Below are positions 42,357 through 52,734 of a DNA stretch of 64,000 bases, one piece after another. The notes under the pieces are model-generated. The model was not told the DNA's origin. It made no database searches and worked only from the letters and a program-made list of their open reading frames with translations. The stretch spans positions 1-64,000 of the forward strand of contig PGXL01000002.1 of NCBI GenBank assembly GCA_002839095.1, given 5' to 3'. How positions within the stretch are numbered: position 1 is the stretch's first letter; each line of letters starts with the position of its first letter. Position numbers and translations under genes: made by a program. The stretch is from Tenericutes bacterium HGW-Tenericutes-2. Its GTDB lineage: Bacteria; Bacillota_I; Bacilli_A; Acholeplasmatales; Acholeplasmataceae.

Positions 42357-43079
42357 ATGAAAAGAATAAGAAAAGTCATACTCATTATATTAATCATAAT
42401 CACTACAATTACCCTAGGCATCACAATTTACGTCAATGTTAGTACGTATAAACCCACTGAGGATGCTCTTTTAATTATCAATGAAATAGTTCAAAAAAAA
42501 AATCTATACATTTTTGAGCCTGAGGTAGCAACCTCTAATCTCATATTCTATCCAGGTGGATTTGTTGATGAGAAAGCATATGCAGTCTTATTAGATGGTT
42601 TAAAAAATGAAGGAGTACGTGTTTTCTTAGTCTCCATGCCATTGAAGCTTGCAATAACAAACACAAATGCAGCAGAAAAAATATATCAAAGCTATCCCTC
42701 ATCTCTACCATGGTATATTGGTGGACATTCATTAGGAGGAGCCAGCGCTTCCATATTTTTGAGTAAAAATCATGAGTGGGTTAGCGGACTAATCTTGCTT
42801 GCTGCATATCCAGCAAGCTCAAGCGATTTATCAAATTACAACTTAAGGGTTTTATCCATTTATGGAAATCAAGATTTAGTCTTAGATGTAAGTAAACTTG
42901 AAGATACTAAAATCCTCTTACCAAACGATACAGAATATTATATAATTCCTGGTGGAAATCATGCTTATTTTGGGAATTATGGAGAACAAAAAGGTGATGG
43001 TACAGCTTTAATCACCAGATCTGAGCAACAATTATTAACCATAGAAATTATTGTTTCATTCATAGAAAACAATACATGA
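42357..43079 (+). CDS. membrane-anchored alpha/beta hydrolase
   Basis: A 240-residue protein with an N-terminal signal anchor (about 6-26) and an alpha/beta hydrolase fold. GGHSLGGA holds the nucleophile Ser, IYGNQDLV the Asp and PGGNHAYFG the His. The active site should face outside. Substrate is unknown; the closest architecture is the general Abhydrolase_5-type family of esterases and lipases. It starts 11 bases after dnaE with only a weak ribosome site. Confidence 0.8.
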   Translation: MKRIRKVILIILIIITTITLGITIYVNVSTYKPTEDALLIINEIVQKKNLYIFEPEVATSNLIFYPGGFVDEKAYAVLLDGLKNEGVRVFLVSMPLKLAITNTNAAEKIYQSYPSSLPWYIGGHSLGGASASIFLSKNHEWVSGLILLAAYPASSSDLSNYNLRVLSIYGNQDLVLDVSKLEDTKILLPNDTEYYIIPGGNHAYFGNYGEQKGDGTALITRSEQQLLTIEIIVSFIENNT

Positions 43080-43088
43080 GGAGAACAT

Positions 43089-43610
43089 ATGAGATTTGAT
43101 GATTGGACAAAGGAAGAAAAACTTGAACTGGATTTAGAATACCAAAGATTATTTGGTGGTCAGATTCGAGTGATGAAAACCTTATTTAAATCTAAATCTG
43201 ATCCAATACTTTTATCTGAGTTACTTGATAATGTCAGCTATAATATTTATCAATCGATGGAAGAAAAGGATTTAATGCAAACTGAAGCACTCATTGAGCG
43301 CATGTTTTTAAGCACGCTTTCTTATGATGTACTACTTTATAAGGAATCTATCTTAAATGAAATATACGTCGACTTATATTTTTATAACGATTATGAAACC
43401 TTAGAATATACAGAAATTCGAATTAAGAATGTTTATGATATGAGAAAGCTACTAGAAATGATTTTGCATATCGGTACAACCTATGATAAACTAACTAAAG
43501 GTAATACTGATGCAGTTGAACATATTAGCGAGTATCATCTTTTAGATGGCTTTGAAACTGAGTTTGAGTTAATCAATTTAGACGACACATATAAAAAATA
43601 TCGCAATTAA
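43089..43610 (+). CDS. conserved hypothetical protein
   Basis: A 173-residue cytosolic, acidic, helix-rich protein with no membrane segment and no motif I recognise. AGGAG precedes the ATG and the spacing to both neighbours is about ten bases, so it is translated as part of the dnaE-downstream cluster. No function is proposed. Confidence 0.7.
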   Translation: MRFDDWTKEEKLELDLEYQRLFGGQIRVMKTLFKSKSDPILLSELLDNVSYNIYQSMEEKDLMQTEALIERMFLSTLSYDVLLYKESILNEIYVDLYFYNDYETLEYTEIRIKNVYDMRKLLEMILHIGTTYDKLTKGNTDAVEHISEYHLLDGFETEFELINLDDTYKKYRN

Positions 43611-43619
43611 GAGGTTTAA

Positions 43620-44513
43620 ATGACCAAAGAGAGTAGAAAAGAAATATTAAGAGCAGTAGCTTTTGGCCTTGGGGTCAATATTTTTTTAGCTGCTTTAAAA
43701 CTGATTTTTGGGTTTTGGGGTAATGCACAAGCACTAATCAGTGATGGGATGAATTCTCTTTCAGATGTATTCATTAGTATTATGATTTTGGCAGTCTTAA
43801 AATTAGCGACGAAAAAGCCTGACCATGATCATCCATATGGTCATGAGAAGTATGAAGGGCTTGCCTATTTCCTTCTAGGAATTATATTCTTTGCGACATC
43901 AATTTTAATTGGATATACTTCAATAAATTCCATTATAGGATATATCAATAATCCCAATGTATCAGCTCCACACATAATTACAGTAGCTGTTTCATTTCTC
44001 TCACTCATCGTAAAAATTATTTTATTCAAATACTACTTAATCATCAGCAAAAAATACAAGAGTCCAACACTAAAAGCTGATTCAAAGAATCATTTACTAG
44101 ATGCTTGGGCAACTTTATTTTCTCTCATTGGTCTAACACTTGCTCAATTCAATCTTATTATCTTTGATTACATCGCTTCCTTAATTATTGGATTATTTAT
44201 TTTAAGACTTTCCATTCAAATTTTATTAGAATCAGTATCATTTTTAACAGATCAAGCGCCGTCAGAGGATGAAATTAAATCAATCTTCGAGGTCATCCTA
44301 TCTATTGATGGTGTACTTAAGGTCGATGACCTTAAGGTAAGAAAGCACATGACACAGCGTTATGTGGATGTTGAGATAGGTGTTAAGTCCAATCTTACAC
44401 TAGAGGTTGCTCATAAAATAGCAGAAACGGTACATCACCAAGTTGAAAAAGAATTTCCAGATGTTATCCACTGCATGGTTCACGTGAACCCACACAAGTC
44501 AATAAGCGCATAA
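43620..44513 (+). CDS. cation diffusion facilitator (CDF) metal transporter
   Basis: A 297-residue CDF exporter with six membrane helices and a C-terminal cytosolic metal-binding domain (about 210-290, ending in HCMVHVNPH). ISDGMNSLSDVFIS on helix 2 and the DHDHPYGHEKYE loop are family hallmarks; AWATLFSLIG follows the helix 5 Asp in HLLDAWA. These proteins exchange Zn2+, Fe2+, Mn2+ or Co2+ for protons. The metal is not determinable by eye. Confidence 0.92.
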   Translation: MTKESRKEILRAVAFGLGVNIFLAALKLIFGFWGNAQALISDGMNSLSDVFISIMILAVLKLATKKPDHDHPYGHEKYEGLAYFLLGIIFFATSILIGYTSINSIIGYINNPNVSAPHIITVAVSFLSLIVKIILFKYYLIISKKYKSPTLKADSKNHLLDAWATLFSLIGLTLAQFNLIIFDYIASLIIGLFILRLSIQILLESVSFLTDQAPSEDEIKSIFEVILSIDGVLKVDDLKVRKHMTQRYVDVEIGVKSNLTLEVAHKIAETVHHQVEKEFPDVIHCMVHVNPHKSISA

Positions 44514-44514
44514 A

Positions 44515-44580
44515 AAGCCCATATATGTATATAAATATAAACGAAGTTATATTTTTACAGTGTATATTGGCTCTTTTTTA
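44515..44580 (+). terminator. long terminator hairpin after the CDF gene
   Basis: AGCC-C-ATATA (44516-44525) can pair with TATAT-T-GGCT (44563-44572), with an inner stem AAATATAA/TTATATTT, followed by C and seven T residues. Inner pairing is all A-T. Confidence 0.65.
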
Positions 44581-44633
44581 TATTTTTTTGTTAAAATAGG
44601 ACTAAGCAATTGAATGGGAAAGGTGGAATATAT

Positions 44634-47600
44634 ATGCCATCGTTATTAATGATTCAATGGGGTGTCGTCGGATTCTTCGTATTGATACACTTCCTACTAG
44701 GATTTATGAGAGGGACCAGTAAATCAACATACTTCACAATAGTTAGTATTGTGATGACGTTTGTGACGCTGTGGCTTGTATCACTCATGTCGATAAACGC
44801 ACTCTTTGTTGGAGGGAACACCTTCCAAAGCTATATTAATATGATTGCAGCAAGGGTAGGGTTTACTATACCTACTGAAGTGAGCACTTATTTATTTGAC
44901 CCAGCAATTACCCCTTTTATTATTGCAATCATTGACCTAGTGATTAGAATCATTGGATTCTTTTCGCTTTATCCTATTATTAAAGGTTTTTTCACACTAG
45001 TTATATTCAAACCGATTTGGAAACGTATTATACTTCCAGCATTATTAAAAAGACAAAATGATAAGCAATTACAAAGATTTGAAGAAAGAAATAACGGTAA
45101 ACAAAAGTTTGTTCCAGCTAAAAGATTAAGAAAAAATGTTTTTAGTCGTTTTGGTGGTGGATTGATGGGTGGACTTCGTGGTGCTGTTGTTGCTTTCGTT
45201 TTTTTACTACCATTACTTGTAATGGCAAGCTTTATCGATGGATTTGGTGATATATTACCAATTCAATCCTCTAATGGTAGCCAAGCATTAAGTGGAGGAG
45301 ATCAAGAATTAGTAGCAATACCAGGACTTGATGGAGCCTTAGGTGATATGCTTGCAGATTATTTAGCTCAAATTGATGAAATGAATGCAAATGGTTTAAC
45401 ATCGATAACGAGTCAAATCGTCATTAATGGCAAGCCCTTGGAAAGATATTTATTTGATATGGTGTTCACCACAAAGGTTGTTGAAGAAGATAAAGTTACT
45501 GAAATCAATTGGGCAGGTGAATTAGAAAGTATTTTAGGTGTTGGTAAGGTTATCCTAGAATCAGGATTTTTAGAAGAAGGCTTCCAGGTTGAAGATATTT
45601 CAAAGGAACATCTTCCTTATATTGAACAATTATTTACCCACATTGGAAATTCAGATTTACTAGGCTATATGATTCCATTCGCTACACGATATGGTGTTGA
45701 AAACCTACTACCAGATATGGTTGGTGGAGTTAACATCAATGAAAGAGAAAAGAGTAAAGCTGCAATCGATGAGTTTGTAAATATCGATTGGAAAGTTGAA
45801 TTCAATAATATTTATGGTATTGCTGAAGCTGTGTTAGAATTTGGTTCAGTATCTGAACTGATGGTTTACGCAAATAACCCAGAATTAATAGCTGAATTAT
45901 CTCCTGAAGAAGGAGCTAAGCTTGCAAATATATTTAGAGCACTCGGAAATATGGAGACTTTATCCTTAATCTCTGCTGCACTCGATCTAGCAACTACAAT
46001 GGATCAAGTCAAGGAACAAATTCAATGGATTGCTCCTGAAGAAGTTGAAGAGTACCTCCAAGATCGTTTAGCATTTATAATTGATGATCCTAAATTTTTC
46101 ACTGGTGATAGTGGAGAAATCTATCGTATTGCTGATTTCATAGAAGCAATTTTTACTGATGAATTTGGTGATGTTGACCTTACAGCTTTCTTAAACGCAT
46201 CTGCTGATCCAGAAGCCTTTGTTGAAGCTCAAAATGAAGAATGGATTAATAATCTTTTTGTTAAATTGGTTGATATCCAACTTCTAATAGAATCCATTCC
46301 AATGGGTGTTGACTATGGTCTTTACAGTGCATCTGGAAGTCAAGTCAGTGCAGAGCTTGCTGAAGAAATGGCAATTCGATTAGAAGAAATTGATTGGGAA
46401 GCTGAAATTTTAAATGTTGGTGAAATTTATACAGAAGCATTAAAGATTGGTGTAGCAAGCTTACTTGGTGATAATCCACAGTATTATGCAATCATTGATG
46501 ACATCGCAATCAATCATATGGATGGTATTCGTACGATTGTTAGTAAGATTTTCGAGGATTCAGCACTTGTGAATGCAGCAATTGAGATTGCATCCCCAAT
46601 GCTTGTTGAAACCATGATTGAAGATCCAGAATTAAAAGAAATAGCATTGAAAGCATTGATGAGTGATCCAGATAGTGGTGAAGTTGACTTCAACTTTGGT
46701 CAGGAGTTCAATAATGTATTAACAATCGTTGAATCGATTTATAAATTTACGACTGTTACTGAATTGAATAGTTTTTCAACAATGACCTTGGACCAAAAAG
46801 TTGAACTTTTTGCTGGATTTGGTTCATTAAATCAAACAGAATACAATACATTTAAAACTGCATTTGAAAACCTGCAAATCTTAAATAGAACTGATGTTGC
46901 AGCTCTTGATTATGCAAAGGCAAGATTCGCAGTTGAACAGCTATATGTTCCAGAAGAAATTGAATTAGGAACAGAAATCACTTCAATTATTGGATTTGTT
47001 TATTATGCAGCGAAATACACGCATGAAAATGCAAACCTTTATAACTCATTTGAAGAAATCGACTTCGCTCCATTATTTGCAGACGAGGTTTTTAGAAGTC
47101 ACATATTACCGACCAATTTAGAAAATCATTCTAATTTCTTGCTGGCTAATATTGCACACAATCTAAAACATTATTCAAATGATGTGAGCATCTCACAATA
47201 TTTAGCATTACCTCAAGCTTATTTAGATGCATCTCCTGAAAGTGAACTCTGGATGGATGAATTAAATGCTTTATTAGGCTCAGTATTTGATCTAGCCGCA
47301 TCCTTTGAGGATTCAACTGTATTAACACTATCCTTAAGAGATATGACGTTATTTGCTGCAGATCCAACTGGTGCATCCATAGAACTCATTACTCAATTTG
47401 CTGATTTAACCAAGGCTGAACAAGCATTTGGAAGCTTGGATTCATCCGTAATCCTAAGAACATCAATTAAGACTGCAATTGATACATTTGGTGCAACCAC
47501 AGCAGCAACTCTTGGAGGATATGAAGTCAAGACTCCAGAAATCGCTAAAGATGGTGAAATGCTAGAACTTGGTGTATTAGTTGACTTAATTAACGGTTTA

Positions 47601-50600
47601 GCAAAAATCGTTGATGATTTGAATAACACATGGAATTATACGACAATATCACAAATGACAGCTGATTTATCAGCAAATGCGATTTTTCCTGCTTATAATA
47701 ACCTAGCAGATGAAACACTATTATCATTTGGAGAAATTATCCTACTTAAGGGTGTTATTAGTGAATTATTATTAAGTGAAGATTTTCAAGCATTTGGTGT
47801 CCAATCATTAAATGATGCACAAGAAACTATGGAAGTCCCTGCAGATTTCTTAGAATTAGCTCCTGAAATGCTAGATGCTGATGGTGTGAAGGGTGAAGAA
47901 ATAGGTAAACTATTTATATCCATTAAATCATTACAATTAGCAAGTACAGAAGAACTAAGTTCATTTGGTCCAAATACATTATCTGCATTAATTGATAGAA
48001 ATGTTGTTGGAGCTAAAGATGATCTAGACCGCTTCTTTGATTCAGGATTCATTTATACATTATTAGATAAAGTGATTCAATTAGATGTATTAAGCAATTT
48101 TGCTAACGATGCACTATCTGGTGCATTCGGTGATGTTGATATCACTATCGATTTAACTCCTCATCCTGCTTCCCTTGGTAATGCTATTGATCATGAACCA
48201 ATTGAAGTTGGTAGAGTGACTAAGCAAGAATTTAGAAACATTATCGTTTCTCTATCTCTACTTGGCGATTTTAGTACAATCGGAATTGAAACATTTGTAA
48301 ATATGGCGGATCCATATGCTGAAACAGATGATTTCACAACATTCCTTGCATCCGATTTCATTTATGTCGTTTTAGGACGTCTCTTTGAAAATGAAGGCTT
48401 TGGTGAATATGTTGGTGGCATGCTATCTGGTGCATTTGGCGATGGCATTGATCTTGACATGGGTGCTCCACTAGACGCACTTGGAACTACAGGTGTTGAA
48501 GAAGACATCATGACAAGAGCTGAGATGAGAAACCTAATGGTATCCTTCAAGCTGATTGGGCTTGATGAAAGCACGGATATACAAATCCCTGCCATTTTAG
48601 GTATGCTTGGTCAAAATGAAGATATAGATGGAGAAGATGATTTCGATCGATTCTTAAATTCTAAATATATCGCAGATAAGCTTTCCATACTCTTATTATC
48701 AGATGCAGTCATTGAATTATTAGCAGCTGATCGATTCACACCGGGAGATTTTGTTATGCCAGCATCCTCATATACAACCATTGGTGATAGAGATCGCCTA
48801 ACAAATGATGAATTATATAATCTATTTAACGGTTTAAACATTTTAGGATTATCAGAGCTTGAAGGATCAAGCTTTAATATCGAACAAATCACCTCATTAT
48901 CTCCAGAAGAAATCGAAAATGTTCTTGATTCCTCATATTTATACGTAACCATCGACTTAATGCTTAAGTCAGAAACAAGTCTAAGCTTACCTGCTGATGT
49001 ATATGAAACAGCTGGTGAATTTGATGGTATGGTTAAAAAGGTTGAAATCATTAATGTCTTTGGTGCATTTGATGTATTAGGTACCTCAAATCCTGCAGAT
49101 ATTGATATCAACGCCATTACGATTGCAGATATTCAAGCATTACTTGATTTAAATTCTATAATCATTGATCAAATGATATCAGATGCAATCGTTGATGCAT
49201 TAACATCAGTTCCAGCAACTGCATATAATGCTGAATTAACAAGACTGACAAAAGATGAAATGAACAATATGGTTCAGGTCTTATTGATACTTGCTGATGG
49301 TGATGACCAACAAACACTTGTAGGATTAACTCCAATTGATACATCAACCATTACAAGAGATAAGCTTAGAGACTTCTATGAATTAGATTCTAGACTTGTG
49401 GATAGAATATTATCTGAAGCTATTATCGATTCAGGCATTTCAATTCACTCATTATCCTATGATGATGAAAGTGAAGTTGATGAGTTTGACAATAAGCTTG
49501 ATTTAAAGAGATCAGAATTAGGTGCATTAATTGATGCATTAGATATATTAGAAATTGATATTAGCAATGCAGGAGCAATTGATTTAAATACATTTACTCC
49601 AGAGAAGATTGAAGAATTACTTGACCTAGACTCCAATTTAATCTATAGATTAGTTGGTGAAGGTATTATCGATCAAAATCTACAAACTGATGAATCACTA
49701 GCAGCTGATGGAATTGATGCTAACTATGACCCGGAGGCACCAGGCTCAGACCTTAAGGTATCAGAAATGTATGCTTTAGTTGCAGCTATGCAAGCGATGG
49801 GTATCACAAGCTTAGGTATGACAATTGATGTCAATACGACAACAATTGCACAGCTACAAGCACTTCATTACATTGGATTAGGAATTGATCCTGTGTTAGA
49901 TACGCATCAATCTGTAATCGTTCATCGATTACTTTCAGAAGCAATTATCGGTGCACTTACTGTTCCAAGTGGTGCTTACATGGTAGGATCGACACTTGAC
50001 TTATTACCAAATGAAATCCAAGGTGTTATCGGATCTCTACTCGTATTAAGCGAAGGTGATGATCAAGAAACATTAGATGGTTTAACTCCAGTCGATACTT
50101 CTGTATTAACTCCGGATGCCATCGAAGACTTACTTGATTTAGACTCACTCATTATTTATAGAATGGTAGCTTCAGGAATTATTGATCAAAATCTACATAC
50201 TGATGAATCACTCGCAGAATTAGGTGATGATAACTATGATGAAAATGCTATTGGTGAGGATTTAAAGATTTCTGAAATGTATGGCTTAGTTGAAGCAATG
50301 CGCGTGATGGGTATCACTGATTTAGGTACTACAATTGATATCGATGCAACTACTATTGAGCAACTTCAACAACTACACTATGTTGGTTTAGGTATTGATC
50401 CAGTCTTAGATACTCATCAATCCTTAATCGTTCATCGATTGTTATCAGAAGCAATCATTGGAGCATTAACGATTCCAAGTGGTGCTTACATGGTTGGTTC
50501 AACACTAGACTTGAAGCCTGAAGAAATTCAAGGTGTTATCGGATCCCTTCTTGTATTAAGTGGTGACGATGACCAAGAAACATTAAACGGTTTAACTCCA

Positions 50601-52655
50601 GTCGATACAACTGTGTTAACTCCAGATGCTATTGAAGATCTATTAGACCTAGACTCATTAATCATCTATAGAATGGTAGCTTCAGGAATTATCGATCAAA
50701 ACCTACATACTGATGAATCACTCGCAGAATTAGGTGATGATAACTATGATGAAAATGCTATCGGCGATGATTTAAAGATTTCTGAAATGTATGGTTTAGT
50801 TGAAGCAATGCGCGTGATGGGTATTACTAATTTAGGTACTACAATCGTGATTGAAGATACAACAATTGCACAGCTTCAAGAACTTCATTATGTTGGTTTA
50901 GGTATCGATCCAGGTACAGATGTACACCAATCAGTAATTGTCCACAGATTATTATCAGAAGCAATCATTGGAGCATTAACGATTCCAAGCGGTGCTTATA
51001 TGGTTGGTTCAACACTAGACTTGAAGCCTGAAGAAATTCAAGGCGTTATCGGATCATTACTTGTATTAAGTGCAGGTGATGACCAAGAAACATTAAATGG
51101 CTTAACTCCAGTTGATACTACCGTATTAACTCCAGCAGCAATAGATGATTTACTCGATTTAGAATCACTCATTATCTATCGATTGATTGCTACAGGCATT
51201 ATTGATCAAAATCTACAAACAGATGAATCATTAGCTGTTCTTGGTGATGTCAATTATGATCCAGATCTTCCTGGAGCAGACTTGAAGGTATTTGAAATGA
51301 GAGCATTAGTAGATGCAATGGAAATTATGGGTATTGTTAACCTAGGAACTACAATAGCAGCAGAAAATACAACGATTGCAAATCTTCAAGATTTACATGA
51401 CGTTGGCTTAAGAGATGCTGGTATAGATGATCTAGACTCAACAATCGTTCATAGATTATTATCCAACGCAATTAGTGCAAGCTTAACTATCCCAACCAAT
51501 GCATTTATGGTTGGCAGTACAGTAGACTTATTTATCGATGGTACTCGTGATGAAATTCAAGGTGTTATTGATGCAATGTTACTTTTAAGTGGTGGTGACG
51601 ATCAACAAACATTAGTCAGCTTAACTCCAGTAGCAAATAGCGTATTAACTCCATCACTCATTAAAGACTTACTTGATATAGACACACTTATTATTCATAG
51701 AATGATAGCAAGTGGTATTATTACTGCTACACTAGACACTGATGAATCACATGCAGAATTAGGAGATCCTAACTATGATCCAAACGCAATTGGTGAAGAT
51801 ATTAAGGTTTCTGAAATGTATGCATTAGTAGAAGCAATGAATATTATGGGTATTACAGATTTATCAGTTGCTATTGATGCACAAGGTGTAACAATTGCTC
51901 AACTTCAAAATCTACATTATGTAGGTTTAGGAACTGATCCAGTTGATGATGAATTTGATTCAGTGATTGTTCATAGAATATTGTCAGATGCGATTATTGC
52001 AGCTCTTGATATTCCAAGTACAGCTTATATGATTGGTTCAACACTAGACTTACTTGCAGTTGAAGTTCAAGGTGTCATTGATGCAATGTTAGTATTAAAC
52101 GGTGGCGATGATACAGCTACTCTACTTGATCTAACACCAATTGATAATACATTATTAACTGCAGCAGTATTACAAGATTTAATTGATATTGATAAGTTGA
52201 TTGTCTATAGATTAATCTCAGCTGGTATTATTGCATCAGGTATTGATACAGATGAATCTTATGCAGAACTTGGTGATGACAATTATGATCCACTAGCAAT
52301 TAATGATGATATCAAGATTGCTGAAATGCAACATATTGTTGACTCAATGAATATTCTAGGTGTTACAAGCATTATGACGATTGCTTCAGATATTACTGTT
52401 GCTGGACTTAAGGCATTAACACCAGCAGAAATTGAAGTACTAGTTGAAGCAAACACAAGTGGACCAAACACAATTATTTACTACATCATTTCTGAAACAG
52501 TTGATCCAGATAATAATGTTTATGACTTACTCGTAGCTACTGATCCAATAACATATCCAGGACCAGCAGATGATTATTATGTTTTAGATGGTTTCAGCAA
52601 CAGATTAAGATTGAAGAGAACTTCAATTGCTGATGCAATCAATGAATTACCTTAA
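44634..52655 (+). CDS. giant membrane-anchored repeat protein
   Basis: A 2,673-residue protein with no cysteine that I could find. The first ~220 residues hold several membrane helices and a basic loop; GGGLMGGLRGAVVAFVFLLPLL recalls CvpA-like membrane domains. The rest is very acidic and helix-rich. From about residue 1,090 to the end I count about 18 units of about 85 residues. Each starts LKxxE-like, passes through an LDLDSxIIYR-like helix and ends near II-xxL. In the last third two unit types alternate, giving a 170-residue super-repeat (about 507-522 bases). The last unit is cut short. AAGGTGG precedes the ATG at 44634. No sortase motif or catalytic site is seen; a surface solenoid or adhesin is inferred. 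Confidence 0.75.
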   Translation: MPSLLMIQWGVVGFFVLIHFLLGFMRGTSKSTYFTIVSIVMTFVTLWLVSLMSINALFVGGNTFQSYINMIAARVGFTIPTEVSTYLFDPAITPFIIAIIDLVIRIIGFFSLYPIIKGFFTLVIFKPIWKRIILPALLKRQNDKQLQRFEERNNGKQKFVPAKRLRKNVFSRFGGGLMGGLRGAVVAFVFLLPLLVMASFIDGFGDILPIQSSNGSQALSGGDQELVAIPGLDGALGDMLADYLAQIDEMNANGLTSITSQIVINGKPLERYLFDMVFTTKVVEEDKVTEINWAGELESILGVGKVILESGFLEEGFQVEDISKEHLPYIEQLFTHIGNSDLLGYMIPFATRYGVENLLPDMVGGVNINEREKSKAAIDEFVNIDWKVEFNNIYGIAEAVLEFGSVSELMVYANNPELIAELSPEEGAKLANIFRALGNMETLSLISAALDLATTMDQVKEQIQWIAPEEVEEYLQDRLAFIIDDPKFFTGDSGEIYRIADFIEAIFTDEFGDVDLTAFLNASADPEAFVEAQNEEWINNLFVKLVDIQLLIESIPMGVDYGLYSASGSQVSAELAEEMAIRLEEIDWEAEILNVGEIYTEALKIGVASLLGDNPQYYAIIDDIAINHMDGIRTIVSKIFEDSALVNAAIEIASPMLVETMIEDPELKEIALKALMSDPDSGEVDFNFGQEFNNVLTIVESIYKFTTVTELNSFSTMTLDQKVELFAGFGSLNQTEYNTFKTAFENLQILNRTDVAALDYAKARFAVEQLYVPEEIELGTEITSIIGFVYYAAKYTHENANLYNSFEEIDFAPLFADEVFRSHILPTNLENHSNFLLANIAHNLKHYSNDVSISQYLALPQAYLDASPESELWMDELNALLGSVFDLAASFEDSTVLTLSLRDMTLFAADPTGASIELITQFADLTKAEQAFGSLDSSVILRTSIKTAIDTFGATTAATLGGYEVKTPEIAKDGEMLELGVLVDLINGLAKIVDDLNNTWNYTTISQMTADLSANAIFPAYNNLADETLLSFGEIILLKGVISELLLSEDFQAFGVQSLNDAQETMEVPADFLELAPEMLDADGVKGEEIGKLFISIKSLQLASTEELSSFGPNTLSALIDRNVVGAKDDLDRFFDSGFIYTLLDKVIQLDVLSNFANDALSGAFGDVDITIDLTPHPASLGNAIDHEPIEVGRVTKQEFRNIIVSLSLLGDFSTIGIETFVNMADPYAETDDFTTFLASDFIYVVLGRLFENEGFGEYVGGMLSGAFGDGIDLDMGAPLDALGTTGVEEDIMTRAEMRNLMVSFKLIGLDESTDIQIPAILGMLGQNEDIDGEDDFDRFLNSKYIADKLSILLLSDAVIELLAADRFTPGDFVMPASSYTTIGDRDRLTNDELYNLFNGLNILGLSELEGSSFNIEQITSLSPEEIENVLDSSYLYVTIDLMLKSETSLSLPADVYETAGEFDGMVKKVEIINVFGAFDVLGTSNPADIDINAITIADIQALLDLNSIIIDQMISDAIVDALTSVPATAYNAELTRLTKDEMNNMVQVLLILADGDDQQTLVGLTPIDTSTITRDKLRDFYELDSRLVDRILSEAIIDSGISIHSLSYDDESEVDEFDNKLDLKRSELGALIDALDILEIDISNAGAIDLNTFTPEKIEELLDLDSNLIYRLVGEGIIDQNLQTDESLAADGIDANYDPEAPGSDLKVSEMYALVAAMQAMGITSLGMTIDVNTTTIAQLQALHYIGLGIDPVLDTHQSVIVHRLLSEAIIGALTVPSGAYMVGSTLDLLPNEIQGVIGSLLVLSEGDDQETLDGLTPVDTSVLTPDAIEDLLDLDSLIIYRMVASGIIDQNLHTDESLAELGDDNYDENAIGEDLKISEMYGLVEAMRVMGITDLGTTIDIDATTIEQLQQLHYVGLGIDPVLDTHQSLIVHRLLSEAIIGALTIPSGAYMVGSTLDLKPEEIQGVIGSLLVLSGDDDQETLNGLTPVDTTVLTPDAIEDLLDLDSLIIYRMVASGIIDQNLHTDESLAELGDDNYDENAIGDDLKISEMYGLVEAMRVMGITNLGTTIVIEDTTIAQLQELHYVGLGIDPGTDVHQSVIVHRLLSEAIIGALTIPSGAYMVGSTLDLKPEEIQGVIGSLLVLSAGDDQETLNGLTPVDTTVLTPAAIDDLLDLESLIIYRLIATGIIDQNLQTDESLAVLGDVNYDPDLPGADLKVFEMRALVDAMEIMGIVNLGTTIAAENTTIANLQDLHDVGLRDAGIDDLDSTIVHRLLSNAISASLTIPTNAFMVGSTVDLFIDGTRDEIQGVIDAMLLLSGGDDQQTLVSLTPVANSVLTPSLIKDLLDIDTLIIHRMIASGIITATLDTDESHAELGDPNYDPNAIGEDIKVSEMYALVEAMNIMGITDLSVAIDAQGVTIAQLQNLHYVGLGTDPVDDEFDSVIVHRILSDAIIAALDIPSTAYMIGSTLDLLAVEVQGVIDAMLVLNGGDDTATLLDLTPIDNTLLTAAVLQDLIDIDKLIVYRLISAGIIASGIDTDESYAELGDDNYDPLAINDDIKIAEMQHIVDSMNILGVTSIMTIASDITVAGLKALTPAEIEVLVEANTSGPNTIIYYIISETVDPDNNVYDLLVATDPITYPGPADDYYVLDGFSNRLRLKRTSIADAINELP
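49700..52300 (+). repeat. five tandem ~510-bp coding repeats
   Basis: The IVHRLLSEAIIGAL-type segment recurs at about 49,917, 50,424, 50,934, 51,441 and 51,963, spacings 507, 510, 507 and 522 bases, all multiples of three. Copies spanning about 50,070-51,090 are the most alike, with long stretches of identical DNA (for example from 50,164 and from 50,674). The outer copies are more diverged. Confidence 0.85.
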
Positions 52656-52677
52656 TAGTTAAAAATTACTAAATAAG

Positions 52678-52710
52678 AAAACCGCTAAGGAATTTCCTTA
52701 ACGGTTTTTT
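52678..52710 (+). terminator. terminator after the giant gene
   Basis: AAAACCG-C-TAAGG pairs with CCTTA-A-CGGTTTT, 12 base pairs with one mismatch, followed by T residues. Confidence 0.85.
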
Positions 52711-52734
52711 ATTGTCTATTGTTTTTTTCATTAA

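Noticed and set aside
48611-49117. 168-residue minus-strand frame inside the giant gene
   Set aside because: It is a shadow of a repeat-rich plus-strand gene with biased codons. It lacks domain features and a ribosome site. Other antisense frames in this gene are rejected for the same reason.
49700-52300. CRISPR array or other spaced short repeat
   Set aside because: The periodic DNA is protein-coding, in multiples of three, with a period of about 510 bases and no unique spacers.
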